42,831 nt of DNA from Pseudomonas sp. UBA2684 (GCA_002354655.1 DELY01000012.1:22577-65407), one strand, 5' to 3'. Counted from the stretch's first letter, positions 14,640 through 23,183 are shown. Notes: generated from the letters alone by a model not told the origin. A program made the numbers and translations.

Positions 14640-15266
14640 GTGAGTCAATTTTTCCAGATTCATCCGGAAAACCCACAGCTGCGCCTGATCAAACAGGCCG
14701 TGGAGATCATCAAGGCCGGTGGCGTGGTTATCTACCCGACCGATTCGTCCTATGCCCTCGGTTGCCGCATCGGCGACAAGAACGCACTGGAGCGGATTCG
14801 CCGCCTACGGCAGTTGGACGATAAACATAATTTCACCCTGGTGTGCCGCGACCTGTCGCAGTTGAGCTTGTTCGCCAAGGTCGATACCGGGGCTTTTCGT
14901 CTGCTCAAGACGCACACCCCAGGGCCGTATACGTTCATCCTCAATGCCACCCGCGAAGTGCCGCGCATGGTCTTGCACCCTAAGCGCCGTACCATCGGCT
15001 TGCGTGTGCCGGGCCACCCGATTGCCCAGGCGCTGCTGGAAGAGCTCGGCGAGCCGCTGATGAGTGTCAGCCTGATCATGCCGGGTGAGGCTTTGCCGAT
15101 GAGTGATCCGTATGAAATGCGCCAGATGCTCGAGCATCAGGTCGACCTGATCATTGATGGCGGTTTCGGTGGCTTGGAGGCTTCAACCGTGGTCAGCCTG
15201 GCCGAAGAGGAGCCCGAAGTGATCCGCGTTGGCTGCGGCGATCCCTCGCCGTTCAGCGATGCCTGA
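14640..15266 (+). CDS. yciO: YciO (Sua5/YrdC-like) protein
   Basis: This 208-residue protein has the YrdC fold, with the nucleotide and threonylcarbamoyl pocket signature GGVVIYPTDSSYALGC near residue 27 and KRRTIGLRVPGHPIAQ later. The family is related to the TsaC/Sua5 enzymes that make threonylcarbamoyl-AMP for tRNA t6A, but the YciO subgroup is not proven to be the main t6A enzyme. GTG 14640 follows AGGGA by 8 nt; an in-frame ATG at 14601 inside the rnm gene is the alternative. It is probably co-transcribed with rnm. Confidence 0.85.
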   Translation: MSQFFQIHPENPQLRLIKQAVEIIKAGGVVIYPTDSSYALGCRIGDKNALERIRRLRQLDDKHNFTLVCRDLSQLSLFAKVDTGAFRLLKTHTPGPYTFILNATREVPRMVLHPKRRTIGLRVPGHPIAQALLEELGEPLMSVSLIMPGEALPMSDPYEMRQMLEHQVDLIIDGGFGGLEASTVVSLAEEEPEVIRVGCGDPSPFSDA

Positions 15267-15298
15267 GGTTTGCGCCGGGCGTATTAGCTAGCGCTCTG

Positions 15299-15655
15299 CT
15301 ACAGAATCAACACCACCAGCAGCGCCACCAACAGAATGATGATCACATCGTTGCCGCTCAAGGCGCCCGCTGCGGGTAGCGCGTCGATGCGTTGGGCGAG
15401 GGTGGCAACTTCGGCCGGGGTCAGCGCGTCGACCCGGCTGCTGGCCAGCGCCGCGGGAACATCCATGACCTGCAGTTTTTCCTGCACGCTGGCGCGGTTG
15501 AGGAACTCGCTGACTTTATCGCGGTTTGCCTGGGTGTTCTGTTCGCTGAGCACGTCTTGGGTGCTGATCATCCCGGCCTGCGCCGCGGTGTTTGGCAGGG
15601 GAATCAGGCATACGCTCAGGACGATGAGGGCGAGGGTGAGCACGGGGATTTTCAT
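15299..15655 (-). CDS. DUF6627 (PA2779-type) exported protein
   Basis: This 118-residue protein has a signal peptide or anchor (about 1-27, ending NTAAQAG) and a conserved middle beginning MISTQDVLSEQ. It ends in a strongly hydrophobic tail (about 100-118, VIIILLVALLVVLIL) that stops without a cytoplasmic end. The pattern is that of the PA2779/DUF6627 family, often found beside a C39-like peptidase gene (PA2778). No such partner is present here, so this is an orphan copy. The function is unknown. It is convergent with yciO and divergent from trpS. Confidence 0.75.
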   Translation of the reverse strand: MKIPVLTLALIVLSVCLIPLPNTAAQAGMISTQDVLSEQNTQANRDKVSEFLNRASVQEKLQVMDVPAALASSRVDALTPAEVATLAQRIDALPAAGALSGNDVIIILLVALLVVLIL

Positions 15656-15814
15656 AGCAGGCTCCCAGAAGGCTTCTGATCCCGTGCATTGCGCGCGGGG
15701 CTGCCGTCGGTGATCGGTGCACAGTGCGCCCTGTCTGCCGGCGTAAGCATTTAGACTGGCTGCCCGGTGGCGCGGTTCCGTCGCCGTTTTTCCCGCGATG
15801 GGTGCCTGCCTCGC

Positions 15815-15820
15815 TATACT
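15815..15820 (+). promoter_or_regulatory. -10 element of a candidate trpS promoter
   Basis: TATACT in the context GCTATACTCGCCC is a strong Pseudomonas-type -10, 32 nt before the trpS start. No good -35 is visible 16-18 nt upstream. Confidence 0.45.
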
Positions 15821-15852
15821 CGCCCTCCAATGACTTGTTTAGGTAACCCGGT

Positions 15853-17067
15853 TTGAGCCTTGTTGACTCTGAGCGCCGCGTGCTTTCCGGCATGCGCCCC
15901 AGCGGCCGTTTGCACCTCGGCCATTACCACGGCGTGTTGAAGAGCTGGATCAAGTTGCAACACACCTACGAATGCTTCTTCTGCATCGTCGACTGGCATG
16001 CGTTGACCACCGACTACGCGGAAGTCGGCCAAGTGTCTCAGCATGTCATGGACATGGCGGTGGATTGGCTGGCTGCTGGCGTCAGTCCGAGTTCGGCGAC
16101 GCTGTTCATCCAGTCGCAGGTCCCGGAACACGCCGAGTTGCATGTGCTGCTGTCGATGATCTGTCCGCTCAGCTGGCTGGAGCGCGTGCCGTCTTACAAA
16201 GAGCAGCAGGATCAGCAGCACGGCAAGGACCTCGCCACCTACGGTTTTCTCGGTTACCCCTTGTTGCAGGCGGCGGATATCCTGCTGTACCGCGCCGGTG
16301 TCGTACCGGTTGGCGCCGATCAACTGGCGCATATCGAATTCGCCCGCGAAGTTGCGCGGAGATTCAACCATCTGTACGGGCGTGAGCCAGGTTTTGAAGG
16401 CAAGGCCGAAGCGGCCATCGTCAAGCTCGGCAAGAAAACCGCCACGCTCTACAACAGCTTGCGCAGGGCCTATCAAGAGCAGGGTGATGGCGAGGCGCTG
16501 GAAACCGCGCGCGCACTGCTCAAAGATCAGCAGACCATCACCTTGGGCGACAAGGAACGGCTATTCGGTTACCTCGACGGCGGCGGTAAAGTGTTGCTGC
16601 CCGAGCCGCAGGCGCTGCTCAGCGAGGCGCCGAAGCTGCCGGGGCTGGATGGCGGCAAGATGTCCAAGTCCAACAACAATGCGATTTTTTTGCGTGACAG
16701 CGCCGCTGACATCGAGGACAAGGTCAAGCGCATGCCGACCGACCCCGCGCGCGGGCACCGCAACGATCCCGGTGACCCCAGCGCTTGTCCGGTATGGCCA
16801 TTGCACGAGTTGTACTCCAGCGAAGCCACCCGTGAGTGGGCTCGGCAAGGCTGCAAAAGTGCGGGGATTGGCTGTCTGGAGTGCAAGGGGCCGTTGATCG
16901 AGGCGTTGCAGCAGGAGTTGAAACCCTTGCAGGCACGGGCTGCGGACTATCAGGACAACCCCGACCTGGTGCGCCGTATCCTCGCCGAGGGCGCCGACCG
17001 TGCGCGCGTTGAGGCGCGCGAAACACTGGCCGAGGTGCGTCTGGCCTTGGGTTTGAATTACCGCTGA
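15853..17067 (+). CDS. trpS: Tryptophanyl-tRNA synthetase
   Basis: This class I aminoacyl-tRNA synthetase of 404 residues charges tRNA-Trp. It has VLSGMRPSGRLHLGHYHG at the N-terminus (the HIGH block) and GGKMSKSNNN (the KMSKS block) near residue 270. A Cys-containing insert (CKSAGIGCLECKGPL) near 335 is typical of the longer proteobacterial form. The start is TTG 15853; the next ATG would cut off part of the first motif and GTG 15880 is the only other option. The ribosome site is weak. It is followed after 21 nt by scpA on the same strand. Confidence 0.93.
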   Translation: MSLVDSERRVLSGMRPSGRLHLGHYHGVLKSWIKLQHTYECFFCIVDWHALTTDYAEVGQVSQHVMDMAVDWLAAGVSPSSATLFIQSQVPEHAELHVLLSMICPLSWLERVPSYKEQQDQQHGKDLATYGFLGYPLLQAADILLYRAGVVPVGADQLAHIEFAREVARRFNHLYGREPGFEGKAEAAIVKLGKKTATLYNSLRRAYQEQGDGEALETARALLKDQQTITLGDKERLFGYLDGGGKVLLPEPQALLSEAPKLPGLDGGKMSKSNNNAIFLRDSAADIEDKVKRMPTDPARGHRNDPGDPSACPVWPLHELYSSEATREWARQGCKSAGIGCLECKGPLIEALQQELKPLQARAADYQDNPDLVRRILAEGADRARVEARETLAEVRLALGLNYR

Positions 17068-17088
17068 GCAGGCTTTACGAGGCTACGC

Positions 17089-17916
17089 ATGCACACTTCA
17101 CCGCCCCACGAGCCCGCCGACAGCCAGGCTGGAGCCCAGCAAGAGTTACCGTTTGCCTTGGTGTATGGCCAGGCGGTAACCGAGCTGCCGCTGGATTTGT
17201 ATATTCCGCCGGATGCACTGGAAGTCTTCCTCGAAGCATTCGAGGGGCCACTCGACCTGCTGCTCTACCTGATTCGCAAACAGAACATCGACGTGCTGGA
17301 TATCCCGGTGGCGGAAATCACCCGCCAGTACATGGGCTATGTCGAGCTGATGCAGTCGGTGCGCCTGGAACTGGCCGCCGAATACCTGGTGATGGCGGCC
17401 ATGCTCGCCGAGATCAAGTCGCGCATGCTGTTGCCGCGGTCCAGTGAGGCCGAAGCCGAGGAAGACGATCCGCGCGCCGAGCTGATTCGGCGCTTGCAGG
17501 AATACGAGCGCTACAAGGCGGCGGCGGAAGGCATCGACGGCCTCAGCCGGGTCGGCCGTGACCTCACCGTGCCGCGCCTGGATGCGCCCGAAGCGCGAGC
17601 GCGCAAGCTGCTGCCGGATGTCAGCCTGGAAGAAGTGCTGCTGTCGATGGCCGAAGTATTGCGCCGCGCCGACATGTTCGAAAGCCATCAGGTGACTCGC
17701 GAGGCGCTGTCGACCCGCGAGCGCATGAGCGACGTGCTGGAACGTCTCAAAGGCGGGGCTTTCGTACCGTTTGTCAGCCTGTTCAGCGCTGAAGAGGGCA
17801 AGCTCGGGGTGGTGGTGACCTTTATGGCGGTGCTCGAGTTGATCAAGGAATCCCTGGTCGAACTGGTGCAAAATGAGGCTTTCGGGCCAATCCATGTGCG
17901 TGCGCGGGCTGAATAA
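17089..17916 (+). CDS. scpA: Segregation and condensation protein ScpA
   Basis: This 275-residue kleisin subunit of the SMC-ScpAB condensin compacts and segregates chromosomes. The N-terminal SMC-neck-binding region has FEGPLDLLLYLIRKQNIDVLDIP (about 50-72) and the C-terminal winged helix ends in a short tail. The first 45 residues are a Pro/Glu-rich extension. GAGG lies 8 nt before ATG 17089. It is in an operon with scpB, whose start is 2 nt after its stop. No smc gene is in the window. Confidence 0.95.
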   Translation: MHTSPPHEPADSQAGAQQELPFALVYGQAVTELPLDLYIPPDALEVFLEAFEGPLDLLLYLIRKQNIDVLDIPVAEITRQYMGYVELMQSVRLELAAEYLVMAAMLAEIKSRMLLPRSSEAEAEEDDPRAELIRRLQEYERYKAAAEGIDGLSRVGRDLTVPRLDAPEARARKLLPDVSLEEVLLSMAEVLRRADMFESHQVTREALSTRERMSDVLERLKGGAFVPFVSLFSAEEGKLGVVVTFMAVLELIKESLVELVQNEAFGPIHVRARAE

Positions 17917-17918
17917 GC

Positions 17919-18713
17919 ATGAACCTTAACGAACCTCGTGAGCTGGCCAGTCTGCTTGAAGCCTTCCTGCTGGCTTCCGGTAAGCCGCAATCACTGGAGC
18001 GTCTGTACGAACTCTTCGAGGAGGCCGAACGGCCGGAGCCAGCGGTCTTCAAGAAGGCCCTGACGCATCTGGGCAAGTCCTGTGAAGGGCGCGCCTTCGA
18101 GCTTATCGAAGTGGCATCCGGTTACCGTCTGCAAGTGCGTGAGCGCTTCGCCCCCTGGGTCGGCCGGTTGTGGGAGGAGCGCCCGCAGCGCTATTCGCGC
18201 GCGATGCTGGAAACCCTGGCGCTGATTGCCTACCGTCAGCCGATTACCCGCGGCGAGATCGAGGATGTGCGCGGTGTGGCGGTCAACAGCCATATCGTCA
18301 AAACCCTGCTGGAGCGCGAGTGGATTCGCGTAGTGGGCTACCGCGATGTACCGGGCAAGCCGGCGATGTTCGCCACCACCAAGGCCTTTCTCGACCACTT
18401 CAACCTGAAAAGCCTTGATGAGTTACCGCCACTGGCCGCCTTGCGCGAGCTGGAGCCCGAACCGCTGCTGGCGTTTGACGATGAGCTGGCGGCGCCGCCC
18501 AGCTTGCAGGCGCGCGCCGATCTGGCTTTGGCCGATGAGCCGGCGGTGCAAGCGAGCGAGGAAACCAGCTTCAGCAGCCTGCTGGCCGAGCTGGATTCGA
18601 TGGAGCAGGGGTTGAAAACCGATTTCGACGACCTGCCGGAAGAAGATGAGGGCCACGCCGAGGCCGGTGAGGCGCTGTCGGAAGTCGACGAAGAGGATGC
18701 GACGCGGCACTGA
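17919..18713 (+). CDS. scpB: Segregation and condensation protein ScpB
   Basis: This 264-residue partner of ScpA has two winged-helix domains (about 1-165), including SRAMLETLALIAYRQPITRGEIEDVRG read across residues 85-112, and a long acidic C-terminal tail (about 170-264) rich in Glu and Asp. ScpB dimers bind the middle of ScpA in the condensin. The tail extends beyond the usual core and looks disordered. It is tightly coupled to scpA. Confidence 0.95.
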   Translation: MNLNEPRELASLLEAFLLASGKPQSLERLYELFEEAERPEPAVFKKALTHLGKSCEGRAFELIEVASGYRLQVRERFAPWVGRLWEERPQRYSRAMLETLALIAYRQPITRGEIEDVRGVAVNSHIVKTLLEREWIRVVGYRDVPGKPAMFATTKAFLDHFNLKSLDELPPLAALRELEPEPLLAFDDELAAPPSLQARADLALADEPAVQASEETSFSSLLAELDSMEQGLKTDFDDLPEEDEGHAEAGEALSEVDEEDATRH

Positions 18714-18774
18714 CTGTGGTGGTTGTCGCGACGCAGCCCGGTATTCTCGTTACAGGCGCAAAGTGAGGGACGGT

Positions 18775-18963
18775 ATGGCTGGGGTAAAAGATCCCTGCAT
18801 CAGCATCTGCAAGTTCGAGCGTGAGATCTGTGTCGGCTGCGGACGCAGCAAGGCCGAGATCAAGGCGTGGAAGGCTTTGGATAAGCCCGCACGGCGCGCG
18901 GTATTGGCTGAGGCGGACCTGCGTTTGCTGGGGTTGGCTGCCACCGGTCGGCGTAAAGGCTGA
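18775..18963 (+). CDS. DUF1289 small cysteine protein
   Basis: This 62-residue protein has the DUF1289 pattern: DPCISICKFEREICVGCGRS with four Cys (8, 12, 19, 22), then WKALDKPARRAVLAEADLRL. The Cys set suggests metal binding; the function is unknown. ATG 18775 follows GAGGGA by 5 nt. It lies between scpB and rluB. Its TGA stop begins a perfect 16-bp palindrome. Confidence 0.85.
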   Translation: MAGVKDPCISICKFEREICVGCGRSKAEIKAWKALDKPARRAVLAEADLRLLGLAATGRRKG

Positions 18964-18976
18964 CGGGCGCCCGTCA
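18961..18976. repeat. Perfect 16-bp palindrome over the DUF1289 stop codon
   Basis: TGACGGGCGCCCGTCA reads the same on both strands and begins with the DUF1289 stop. There is no T run after it. It could form a hairpin or cruciform, or be a dimeric protein site, before the rluB promoter region (-10-like TATGAT at 19018-19023). Confidence 0.5.
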
Positions 18977-19017
18977 GCCGACTAGGCTGAAGCCGTGCGT
19001 GCGGCTTGCGATACGCG

Positions 19018-19023
19018 TATGAT
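19018..19023 (+). promoter_or_regulatory. -10 element of a candidate rluB promoter
   Basis: TATGAT followed by GCCCGCCCC is a typical Pseudomonas -10 and start region, 62 nt before rluB. A small hairpin, GACGAC with GTCGTC, lies just downstream in the leader. The -35 is not clear. Confidence 0.4.
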
Positions 19024-19084
19024 GCCCGCCCCTTCGACGACGTGCCGTCGTCAATCACCAGAGACAACACCGGGAGGTGCCCAG

Positions 19085-20302
19085 ATGAGTGAATCCGAAG
19101 AATACAGCCCAGCAGGCGAAAAACTGCAGAAAGTCATGGCGCGCATGGGCTTGGCCTCGCGCCGTGAAATCGAAGCCTGGATCAGTGCTGGCCGTGTCAA
19201 GGTCAATGGCGCGGTCGCCAGCTTGGGTCAGCGCGTCGATCTGCATGACGCCATCGCCATCGACGGCCGTCTGATCAAGCGCGAAGAGGCTGCCGAGTCC
19301 GTGCGCCGCGTGATCATCTATAACAAGCCGGATGGCGAGATCTGCACCCGCGACGACCCGGAAGGTCGGCCGACGGTGTTCGACCGCCTGCCACGGCCCA
19401 AAGAGGGGCGCTGGATCAATATCGGTCGCCTCGACATCAACACCACTGGCTTGCTGATGTTCACCACCGACGGTGAGCTGGCCAATCGCTTGATGCACCC
19501 GTCGTACCAGATGGACCGTGAATACGCGGTGCGCGTGCGCGGCGAAGTCGACGAAGAGATGATCGAGCGGCTGAAAGCCGGCGTGATGCTCGAAGACGGC
19601 CCGGCGAAGTTCACCGATATCAAGGAAGCGCCGGGTGGCGAAGGCTTCAACCACTGGTATCACTGCGTGGTGATGGAAGGCCGCAACCGTGAAGTGCGTC
19701 GCTTGTGGGAATCCCAGGGGTTGGTGGTCAGCCGTTTGAAGCGCGTGCGCTTCGGTCCGGTGTTTTTGACCTCTGACCTGACCATGGGCCGTTGGCGCGA
19801 AATGGGCCAGCGTGAGGTCGACATTCTCAGTGAGGAGGTTGGTCTCAAGCCGATTGCCTTGCCGGACATGAAAGAGAAGACCCGCGACAAGCTTGACCGC
19901 TTGCAGCGCAAATCGGCCAAGCCGGTCGGTCGTGGTGAGCGTCCGCAGCGTACTCTGCGTCCGAGTCATGGCGGCCCGGTAACCGGCGAACAGGTGCGTT
20001 CGGAGCGTGCTCCGCGTGGCGAAGGTGGTGAGCGTGTGCAGCGCACGCCACGCGCTCCGCGTGCGGACCAAGGCCGTGGTGAGTCGGGTCGTGGTGGCCA
20101 GGGCAAAGGCACGCCTGTTGCCGAGCGGCCGCAGGATGTGAACAAAAAACGTCCGAGCAAGCCTCGTCAGGAGCGTCCGGGTATCGAGTTGACCGAACGG
20201 CCCTCGCGCAAGCCGGCCGGTGCACCGGTCAAGCGTCGTAGCCAGCCGGCCGCCGAAGGCCAGCGTCCAGGCTTCGGTCGCGGTCCGCGTAAGCCGCAGT
20301 AG
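19085..20302 (+). CDS. rluB: 23S rRNA pseudouridine synthase RluB
   Basis: This 405-residue enzyme isomerises U2605 (E. coli numbering) of 23S rRNA. The S4 RNA-binding domain (about 15-75) has EKLQKVMARMGLASRREIE. The RsuA/RluB catalytic domain (about 80-260) has the active Asp in GRLDINTTGLLMFTTDGELAN read around residue 115-135. The C-terminal 130 residues are a low-complexity Arg/Gly/Pro tail, common in Pseudomonas RluB. GGGAGG 7 nt before ATG 19085 decides the start. It is last in the trpS-scpA-scpB-DUF1289 direction and ends before a REP pair and terminator. Confidence 0.93.
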   Translation: MSESEEYSPAGEKLQKVMARMGLASRREIEAWISAGRVKVNGAVASLGQRVDLHDAIAIDGRLIKREEAAESVRRVIIYNKPDGEICTRDDPEGRPTVFDRLPRPKEGRWINIGRLDINTTGLLMFTTDGELANRLMHPSYQMDREYAVRVRGEVDEEMIERLKAGVMLEDGPAKFTDIKEAPGGEGFNHWYHCVVMEGRNREVRRLWESQGLVVSRLKRVRFGPVFLTSDLTMGRWREMGQREVDILSEEVGLKPIALPDMKEKTRDKLDRLQRKSAKPVGRGERPQRTLRPSHGGPVTGEQVRSERAPRGEGGERVQRTPRAPRADQGRGESGRGGQGKGTPVAERPQDVNKKRPSKPRQERPGIELTERPSRKPAGAPVKRRSQPAAEGQRPGFGRGPRKPQ

Positions 20303-20366
20303 GCAGTAGGTTGGTCAAAGAAAAAGCTATGTCCCAGTTACGTGTTGCAGGAGAAACCGCGCTTTT

Positions 20367-20434
20367 GTGGGAGCGGATTTATCCGCGAAAATCTTTGAAA
20401 ACTGAAGATATTTCGCGGCTAAAGCCGCTCCCAC
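20367..20434. repeat. Inverted REP pair (REPIN)
   Basis: GTGGGAGCGG (20367-20376) with TCCGCGAAAATC faces GATATTTCGCGGCT and CCGCTCCCAC (to 20434). Two REP sequences in inverted orientation form a long hairpin, as in the GTGGGAGCGG-type REPINs of Pseudomonas. No RAYT transposase gene is in the window, so it depends on one elsewhere if still mobile. Confidence 0.85.
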
Positions 20435-20482
20435 GTGACGGCGGTCTGCATCAACAGTTAACGGGTACAGCGCCAAAGAAAA

Positions 20483-20505
20483 GGGGCTCGATTGAGCCCC
20501 TTTTT
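20483..20505. terminator. Bidirectional rho-independent terminator
   Basis: Stem GGGGCTC with GAGCCCC and a GATT loop (20483-20500), followed by TTTTT (20501-20505). It is preceded by an A-rich stretch that gives a T run on the other strand. It lies between the convergent rluB and diguanylate cyclase genes and can stop both. Confidence 0.9.
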
Positions 20506-20519
20506 GCTGTCTGGTGGTT

Positions 20520-21452
20520 TTAGCCGGCCATGGTCAGGCGATTGCGCCCGTCGCGTTTGGCTACATACAGCGCGTTGTCGGCACGGCGCAGCAAGCTTTC
20601 CGCCGATTCGCCAGGCAGTAGCGTGGCGCAACCAAGGCTGATCGACAGTTCGATCGGCCGCCCTTGGGCCAGGCATTGCAGTTCCAGTACGGCATGACGC
20701 AGGCGTTCGCCGACCATGCTTGCGGCGTCGCGGCAGGTGCCCGAGAGCAGTACCAGAAATTCTTCGCCGCCGTAGCGGAACACCATGTCGACATTGCGCA
20801 GCTGGACTTTCAGGGTGTCGGCGACGGCTTTCAGCACTTCGTCGCCGGCGCTATGGCCGTGTTGATCGTTGATCGCCTTGAAGTGATCGAGGTCAAGCAT
20901 CAGCAGTGACAGCGGTTGCAGGTTGCGGCGCGCCAGTTCGACTTCGCGTTGCAGCACCTGATCCATGGCGATGCGGTTGCCGGTGTCGGTCAATGGGTCG
21001 CGCAGTGCGCTTTGGATCGCGGCGCGGTAGAGCAGGGCGTTGCGCAACGGGAACAGCAGGCTGGCCAGCAGCGACTCCAGCTGGCCGAGTTCCTCGTCAT
21101 TGAAGCGGTGTTTACGCCGAAAAATCAGCTCGCCGAGGTATTCGCCCTCATGGCTCAGGCGATAGGCGGCTGAGTGATTGGCGCGGGCGCCCAGGTCCAG
21201 GCGCAGGTCGCTGATCGGATACTGATAGGCCAGGGCATCCAATGGCACCAGGCGCTGTACCTGTGCAAAAAACAGCTTGAGGATGCGCTCGGCGTCCAGG
21301 CTGGTTTGCAGCTGCATGCCAAGTTGCTGGCGCAGTTGCGCCAGGCTGACGGGCTGCAAAGACTGCGCTCGCGTGCTGGAAAAACCCAGGCGCTGCAGTT
21401 TGGCTGCATCGAAATCGATGGTGTTGGTTTGGCTAGGGGGGACCATGAACAC
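20520..21452 (-). CDS. Diguanylate cyclase with N-terminal GAF-like domain
   Basis: This soluble protein of about 310 residues has an N-terminal sensory region (about 30-145, GAF-like, ligand unknown) and a GGDEF domain (about 150-310). The active site is GGEEF (228-232), and the metal and substrate helix LDLDHFKAINDQHGH is present. The inhibitory I-site RNVD (219-222) lies exactly five residues before GGEEF, so c-di-GMP feedback inhibition is expected. No transmembrane segment is seen. The start may be GTG 21452 (GAGG 4 nt upstream) or ATG 21446. It converges on rluB. Confidence 0.88.
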   Translation of the reverse strand: MFMVPPSQTNTIDFDAAKLQRLGFSSTRAQSLQPVSLAQLRQQLGMQLQTSLDAERILKLFFAQVQRLVPLDALAYQYPISDLRLDLGARANHSAAYRLSHEGEYLGELIFRRKHRFNDEELGQLESLLASLLFPLRNALLYRAAIQSALRDPLTDTGNRIAMDQVLQREVELARRNLQPLSLLMLDLDHFKAINDQHGHSAGDEVLKAVADTLKVQLRNVDMVFRYGGEEFLVLLSGTCRDAASMVGERLRHAVLELQCLAQGRPIELSISLGCATLLPGESAESLLRRADNALYVAKRDGRNRLTMAG

Positions 21453-21600
21453 TAAACCTCTGGCGCTTTAATGCGGCAACAGGCGGGTTAGAGCGAATAT
21501 CGTGCCAGAGGGTTCATTGCGCGGAAAATTTATTTGAAGTCAGTCACTTACCGATGATGGAGAGCGGCTAATGGCCAGTATTTGCCGCTGCCCCGGTAAT

Positions 21601-21626
21601 ATGACCGGCAATTTGCTGCCGGTCAT
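21601..21626. other. Perfect hairpin downstream of yciK
   Basis: ATGACCGGCA (21601-21610) and TGCCGGTCAT (21617-21626) are perfect 10-bp arms around a 6-nt loop. It lies 45 nt after the yciK stop and 149 nt before the diguanylate cyclase start. There is no T run, so its role may be termination with Rho, transcript protection or protein binding. Confidence 0.5.
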
Positions 21627-21670
21627 GGGTTTCCCGCCAATTTATTGCCGCGTTGCCGCGTTGCCGCTGC

Positions 21671-22411
21671 TTACTGTGCGTCGAATGCCTGTCCGTTGAC
21701 GCCGCTGCTGTCGGGGCCCATCAGGTACAAATACACCGGCATGATTGCCTCGGGTAGCGGGTTGTTCGCCGGATTTTCCCCCGGGTAAGCCTGGGCGCGC
21801 ATATCGGTGCGGGTGGCGCCCGGGTTGACGCTGTTGGCGCGCACGTTGCTGATGCCGTCGACTTCATCGGCCAGCACCTGCATCAAGCCTTCGGTGGCGA
21901 ATTTCGATACCGCGTACGCGCCCCAGTAGGCGCGGGCTTTGCGGCCGACACTGCTGGAGGTGAAGACCACCGAGGCATCGCTGGAGAGTTTCAGCAGCGG
22001 CAGCAGGGTGCTGGTCAGCATGAACATGGCGTTGACGTTGATGTGCATCACGCGCATGAAATTGTCGCCGGAGAGCTGCTCCAGTGGCGTGCGCGGGCCA
22101 ATGATCGAGGCGTTGTGCAGCAGGCCGTCGAGTTTGCCGAACTCGCTTTCAATCATTGCCGCCAGTTCGTCGTACTGGTGCGGCAGGGCGGTTTCCAGGT
22201 TGAAGGGGATTACCGCAGGTTGCGGGTGCCCAGCGGCTTCAATGGCGTCGTAGACCCGGCTCAGGTGCTCTTCGGTTTTGCCCAGTAGCAATACGGTCGC
22301 GCCATGGGCGGCAAAGGTTTGCGCGGCAGCGGCACCAATTCCGCGGCCGGCGCCGGTAACCAGAATCACCCGGCCTTTGAGCAGGTCGGGGCGGGCGGAA
22401 TAGTCGATCAT
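21671..22411 (-). CDS. yciK: YciK family short-chain dehydrogenase/reductase
   Basis: This 246-residue Rossmann-fold oxidoreductase has the cofactor motif TGAGRGIG near residue 20, the HNAS block near 100, and catalytic Ser, Tyr and Lys in FTSSSVGRKA and YAVSKFATEG. The substrate of YciK is unknown. ATG 22411 is chosen by family length; the ribosome site is weak. It is the last gene of a minus-strand run ubiG-mupP-yciK, 46 nt after mupP, the conserved order in pseudomonads. Confidence 0.9.
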   Translation of the reverse strand: MIDYSARPDLLKGRVILVTGAGRGIGAAAAQTFAAHGATVLLLGKTEEHLSRVYDAIEAAGHPQPAVIPFNLETALPHQYDELAAMIESEFGKLDGLLHNASIIGPRTPLEQLSGDNFMRVMHINVNAMFMLTSTLLPLLKLSSDASVVFTSSSVGRKARAYWGAYAVSKFATEGLMQVLADEVDGISNVRANSVNPGATRTDMRAQAYPGENPANNPLPEAIMPVYLYLMGPDSSGVNGQAFDAQ

Positions 22412-22457
22412 TGTCAGGTCTCTTGGAAGGATGGGTGAAGGCTGCTCTGGTCGTGGC

Positions 22458-23141
22458 CTAAGAGCTGCACAAGGCGCGGTCGAGCACGGCACGCAGTTCG
22501 AGCGGGTGGTCGACTACCACGTCGGCGCCCCAGAGCCTGGGGTTGTCGTCCGGGTGGATATAGCCGTAGGTGACGGCTGCGGTCTGGGTGCCGGCGGCGC
22601 GGCCGGACTCGATATCGCGCAGGTCGTCGCCGACGAACAGCACGCTGGCCGGGTCGAGGCCCAGTTGCTTGCAGGCGAGAATCATCGGTTCCGGATCGGG
22701 TTTGCTGTGGGTCACGTGGTCCGGGCAGATCAGGATGGCCGAGCGTTCGGCCAGACCAAGCTGCTGCATGATCGGCTCGGCGTAGCGCAGCGGTTTGTTG
22801 GTGACCACACCCCAGATCAGGTTGGCCTGTTCGATATCGGCCAGCAAGGCCTCGATGCCATCGAATGGGTGGGTCAGCACGGCGCAGTGGTGCTGGTAGC
22901 GTTCGAGGAACTCCAGGCGCAGCGCTTCGAACGCTTCGGCCTCGGGGTCCATGGCGAACGTGCTGGCGACCATGGCGCGTGCGCCGCCGGACACCTGGTC
23001 GCGGATCAACTTGGCATCGATTGGCGCCAGGCCGCGCTCGGCGCGCATCGCCTGGCAGATGGCGATAAAGTCCGGTGCGCTGTCGAGCAGCGTACCGTCC
23101 ATGTCGAAAAGCACTGCGCGCAAGCGCATTGGGCGTGTCAT
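22458..23141 (-). CDS. mupP: MurNAc-6-phosphate phosphatase MupP
   Basis: This 227-residue HAD-superfamily phosphatase has [13 protein letters not shown] (nucleophile and acid Asp pair) at the N-terminus, VTNKPLRY in the middle and the acidic motif [18 protein letters not shown] near the end. Older annotations call it phosphoglycolate phosphatase. The position between ubiG and yciK is that of Pseudomonas MupP, which dephosphorylates MurNAc-6P in the peptidoglycan recycling route that feeds AmgK and MurU and bypasses fosfomycin-sensitive synthesis. ATG 23141 has GAGGGA about 9 nt upstream. Confidence 0.87.
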   Translation of the reverse strand: MTRPMRLRAVLFDMDGTLLDSAPDFIAICQAMRAERGLAPIDAKLIRDQVSGGARAMVASTFAMDPEAEAFEALRLEFLERYQHHCAVLTHPFDGIEALLADIEQANLIWGVVTNKPLRYAEPIMQQLGLAERSAILICPDHVTHSKPDPEPMILACKQLGLDPASVLFVGDDLRDIESGRAAGTQTAAVTYGYIHPDDNPRLWGADVVVDHPLELRAVLDRALCSS

Positions 23142-23183
23142 TGGTTATTTCCCTCGCTGCGCTGGAGTCTGTTTTGGCACGCC

